A DNA stretch of 64,000 nt from Sepiola atlantica (taxonomy: Eukaryota; Mollusca; Cephalopoda; Sepiida; Sepiolidae), in the NCBI GenBank assembly GCA_963556195.1, contig CAUVYP010000262.1, positions 124,001-188,000 on the forward strand, written 5' to 3'. Positions 61,626 to 64,000 of the stretch are shown in pieces. The notes under the pieces were generated by a model, which searched no databases, was not told the origin of the DNA, and saw nothing but the letters and a program-made list of their open reading frames with translations. The stretch's first letter is position 1. The number at the start of each line of letters is the position of its first letter. The translations under genes and the position numbers were made by a program.

Positions 61626-63857
61626 TTAGCGCGTTTTAAAGTTGATATCGCTTTTGTTTATAACTTCCACATTTATTCGAATTGTGCAACGAAACTTTGC
61701 AGACAGTCGCGGATAGGCCTTTTCTAGTGAAGTACCAAGTGTCAGAAGTGCAGCTCTTGTACTGCCGGAGATATGCCGATACAAACTGAATACGTAAAAC
61801 ATCAACAAAATTGAGCGCGTTTTAAAGTTGATATCGCTTTTGTTTATAACTTCCACATTTATTCGAATTGTGCAACGAAACTTTGCAGACAGTCGCGGAG
61901 ACACATTTTCTACTGAAGTACCAAGTTTCAGAAGTGCAGCTCTTGTACTGCCGGAGATATGTCGATACAAACTTAATACGCAAAACATCAACAAAATTTA
62001 GCGCGTTTTAAAGTTGATATCGCTTATGATTATAACTTCCACATTTATTCGAATTGTGCAACGAAACTTTGCAGACAGTCGCGGAGACACATTTTCTACG
62101 GAAGTACCAAGTTTCAGAAGTGCAGCTCTTGTACTGCCGGAGATATGTCGATACAAACTTAATACGCAAAACATCAACAAAATTTAGCGCGTTTTAAAGT
62201 TGATATCGCTTTTGTTTATAACTTCCACATTTATTCGAATTGTGCAACGAAACTTTGCAGACAGTCGCGGATAGGCCTTTTCTAGTGAGGTACCAAGTTT
62301 CAGAAGTGCAGCTCTAGTACTGCCGGAGATATCCCGATACAAACTGAATACGCAAAACATCAACAAAATTTAGCGCGTTTTAAAGTTGATATCGCTTTTG
62401 ATTATAACTTCCACATTTATTCGAATTGTGCAACGAAACTTTGCAGACAACCGCGGAGACACATTTTCTACTGAAGTACCAAGGTTCAGAAGTGCAGCTC
62501 TTGTAAAGCCGGAGATATGTCGATACAAACTGAATACGTAAAACATCAACAAAATTTAGCGCGTTTTAAAGTTGATATCGCTTTTGTTTATAACTTCCAC
62601 ATTTGTTCGAATTGTGCAACGAAACTTTGCAGACAGTCGCGGATAGGCCTTTTCTAGTGAAGTACCAAGTTTCAGAAGTGCAGCTCTAGTACTGCCGGAG
62701 ATATGTCGATACAAACTGAATACGCAAAACATCAAAAAAATTTAGCGCGTTTTAAAGTTGATATCGCTTTTGTTTATAACTTCCACATTTATTCGAATTG
62801 TGCAACGAAACTTTGCAGACAGTCGCGGAGACACATTTTCTACTGTAGTACCAAGTTTCAGAAGTGCAGCTCTTGTACTGCCGGAGATATGTCGATACAA
62901 ACTTAATACGCAAAACATCAACAAAATTTAGCGCGTTTTAAAGTTGATATCGCTTTTGTTTATAACTTCCACATTTGTTCGAATTGTGCAACGAAACTTT
63001 GCAGACAGTCGCGGAGACACATTTTCTACTGAAGTACCAAGTTTCAGAAGTGCAGCTCTTGTACTGCCGGAGATCTCCCGATACAAACTGAATACGCAAA
63101 ACATCAACAAAATTTAGCGCGTTTTAAAGTTGATATCGCTTTTGATTATAACTTCCACATTTATTCGAATTGTGCAACGAAACTTTGCAGACAGTCGCGG
63201 ATAGGCCTTTTCTACTGAAGTACCAAGTTTCAGAAGTGCAGCTCTAGTACTGCCGGAGATATGTCGATACAAACTGAATACGCAAAACATCAACAAAATT
63301 TAGCGCGTTTTAAATATGATATCGCTTTTGTTTATAACTTCCACATTTATTCGAATTGTGCAACGAAACTTTGCAGACAGTCGCGGAGACACATTTTCTA
63401 CTGAAGTACCAAGTTTCAGAAGTGCAGCTCTTGTACTGCCGGAGATATGTCGATACAAACTTAATACGCAAAACATCAACAAAATTTAGCGCGTTTTAAA
63501 GTTGATATCGCTTTTGTTTATAACTTCCACATTTGTTCGAATTGTGCAACGAAACTTTGCAGACAGTCGCGGAGACACATTTTCTACTGAAGTACCAAGT
63601 TTCAGAAGTGCAGCTCTTGTACTGCCGGAGATATGTCGATACAAACTTAATACGCAAAACATCAACAAAATTTAGCACGTTTTAAAGTTGATATCGCTTT
63701 TGTTTATAACTTCCACATTTATTCGAATTGTGCAACGAAACTTTGCAGACAGTCGCGGATAGGCCTTTTTTAGTGAAGTACACAGTTTCAGAAGTGCAGC
63801 TCTAGTACTGCCGGAGATATCCCGATACAAACTGAATACGCAAAACATCAACAAAAT
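61626..63857. repeat. Class T-like block, right end (12 monomers)
   Basis: T1, T2 (TGAGCGCG), CTTATGATTATAAC monomer (61998), TAGGCC monomer with ATATCCCGATAC (62184), a monomer with ACAACCGCGG and TGTAAAGCCGG (62370), T4, GACACA, T3 with GATCTCCCGATAC (62928), then mixed T units. ATATCCCGATAC returns at 63672, eight monomers (1488 bp) after 62184. Confidence 0.72.
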
Positions 63858-64000
63858 TTAGCGCGTTTTAAAGTTGATATCGCTTTTGATTATAACTTCC
63901 ACATTTATTCGAATTGTGCAACGAAACTTTGCAGACAACCGCGGAGACACATTTTCTACTGAAGTACCAAGTTTCAGAAGTGCAGCTCTTGTACTGCCGG
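63858..64000. repeat. Partial satellite monomer at right window edge
   Basis: The first 143 bases of a monomer, with TTGATTATAAC, ACAACCGCGG and GACACA, ending at ACTGCCGG. It resembles the monomer at 62370, and the array clearly continues to the right. Confidence 0.9.

Larger units (their letters stand above)
1..64000. repeat. 186-bp satellite DNA array, whole window
   Basis: The landmark TTAGCGCG (or its TGAGCGCG / GTAGCGCG variants) recurs every 186 bases from 53 to 63858, giving 343 complete monomers plus two partial ones. Every copy lies in the same orientation. Neighbouring monomers look about 90-97% identical by eye, and long-range duplicates exceed 99%. No other sequence interrupts the array. 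A representative monomer (60138-60323) has 37 C, 33 G and ten CpG. Landmarks inside a monomer, counted from the TTA: TTTAAA at 10-15, GATATC at 19-24, palindrome ATTCGAAT at 50-57, a small dyad TGCAA/TTGCA at 60-76, and a two-state hexamer at 89-94. Established knowledge: long homogeneous tandem arrays with nucleosome-sized monomers are typical of eukaryotic centromeres and heterochromatin. The centromeric role is inference only. Confidence 0.97.

Noticed and set aside
618..63854. Minus-strand 60-codon open frames, one in almost every monomer
   Set aside because: The frame recurs because 186 is divisible by 3 and the monomers are nearly identical. Each frame ends at the TAA complementary to the conserved TTAGCGCG. 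Amino-acid-changing variants are frequent, there is no promoter or distinct upstream region, and I recognise no domain. Transcript or ribosome-profiling evidence would be needed to reopen this.
1..64000. CRISPR array
   Set aside because: There are no short conserved repeats separated by unique spacers. The entire 186-bp period is conserved and no cas-like gene is present.
1..64000. Gene for a giant tandem-repeat protein
   Set aside because: Stop codons occur once per monomer in the best frame, and single-base indels near 18097, 30391, 33448 and 44983 shift it. No splice-bounded exons are evident.
1..64000. Transposable element or rDNA spacer repeat
   Set aside because: No terminal repeats, target duplications, reverse transcriptase or transposase motifs, poly-A tails or rRNA sequence were seen; monomer phase is continuous through the window.
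1..64000. tRNA or other structured RNA genes
   Set aside because: No cloverleaf, A-box/B-box pair or other recognisable RNA motif was found in the monomer on either strand by eye; any such signal would have to repeat 343 times.
1..64000. Telomeric or simple-sequence repeat
   Set aside because: No short-unit repeats occur; the longest homopolymer is the seven-A run ending T4-type monomers.

Overview
The whole 64 kb window is one uninterrupted, head-to-tail satellite DNA array with a 186-bp monomer. From position 53 to 63857 there are exactly 343 full monomers, flanked by a partial monomer at each end. I see no unique sequence, transposon, RNA gene or credible protein gene. All monomers point the same way. 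A monomer read from the TTA of 'TTAGCGCG' has 70 G+C of 186 (37.6%) and ten CpG. A satellite this long indicates a eukaryotic nuclear chromosome: centromeric, pericentromeric or other heterochromatin. CpG that is not depleted fits an invertebrate with little germline methylation better than a vertebrate, but I do not recognise the family and cannot name the organism.

The monomers are not random variants. By diagnostic substitutions they form three ordered families. Class T is a tetrameric higher-order repeat (744 bp; T1 to T4). Class I is a six-monomer cassette (I1 to I6). Class II is an eleven-monomer cassette (IIa to IIk). Their usual left-to-right order is II, then I, then T, then II again, so the array behaves like a long composite cycle of about 23-25 monomers (4.3-4.7 kb) with parts deleted or re-amplified.

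Layout: 1-431 two degraded monomers and a fragment; 432-3284 class II; 3285-9608 two tandem copies of a 17-monomer unit (3162 bp, II+I); 9609-11033 class I tail and T; 10848-17171 a second, different pair of 3162-bp copies (I+T); 17172-20518 T; 20519-29446 I, T, partial II, I, T, with a 25-monomer (4650 bp) repeat; 29447-44698 successive II, I, T cycles of 17 to 23 monomers; 44699-57533 runaway amplification of class I with 34-, 9- and 7-monomer duplications; 57534-64000 T with a two-monomer II stub.

No genes cooperate here. What the sequence records is turnover: nested unequal-crossover duplications, chimeric monomers, a six-base module that switches between two states, and almost complete conservation of monomer length (only a 7-bp insertion, four single-base indels and one self-compensating pair that I could find). 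The minus strand has a 60-codon open frame in almost every monomer because 186 is divisible by 3; I treat it as a by-product of the repeat.
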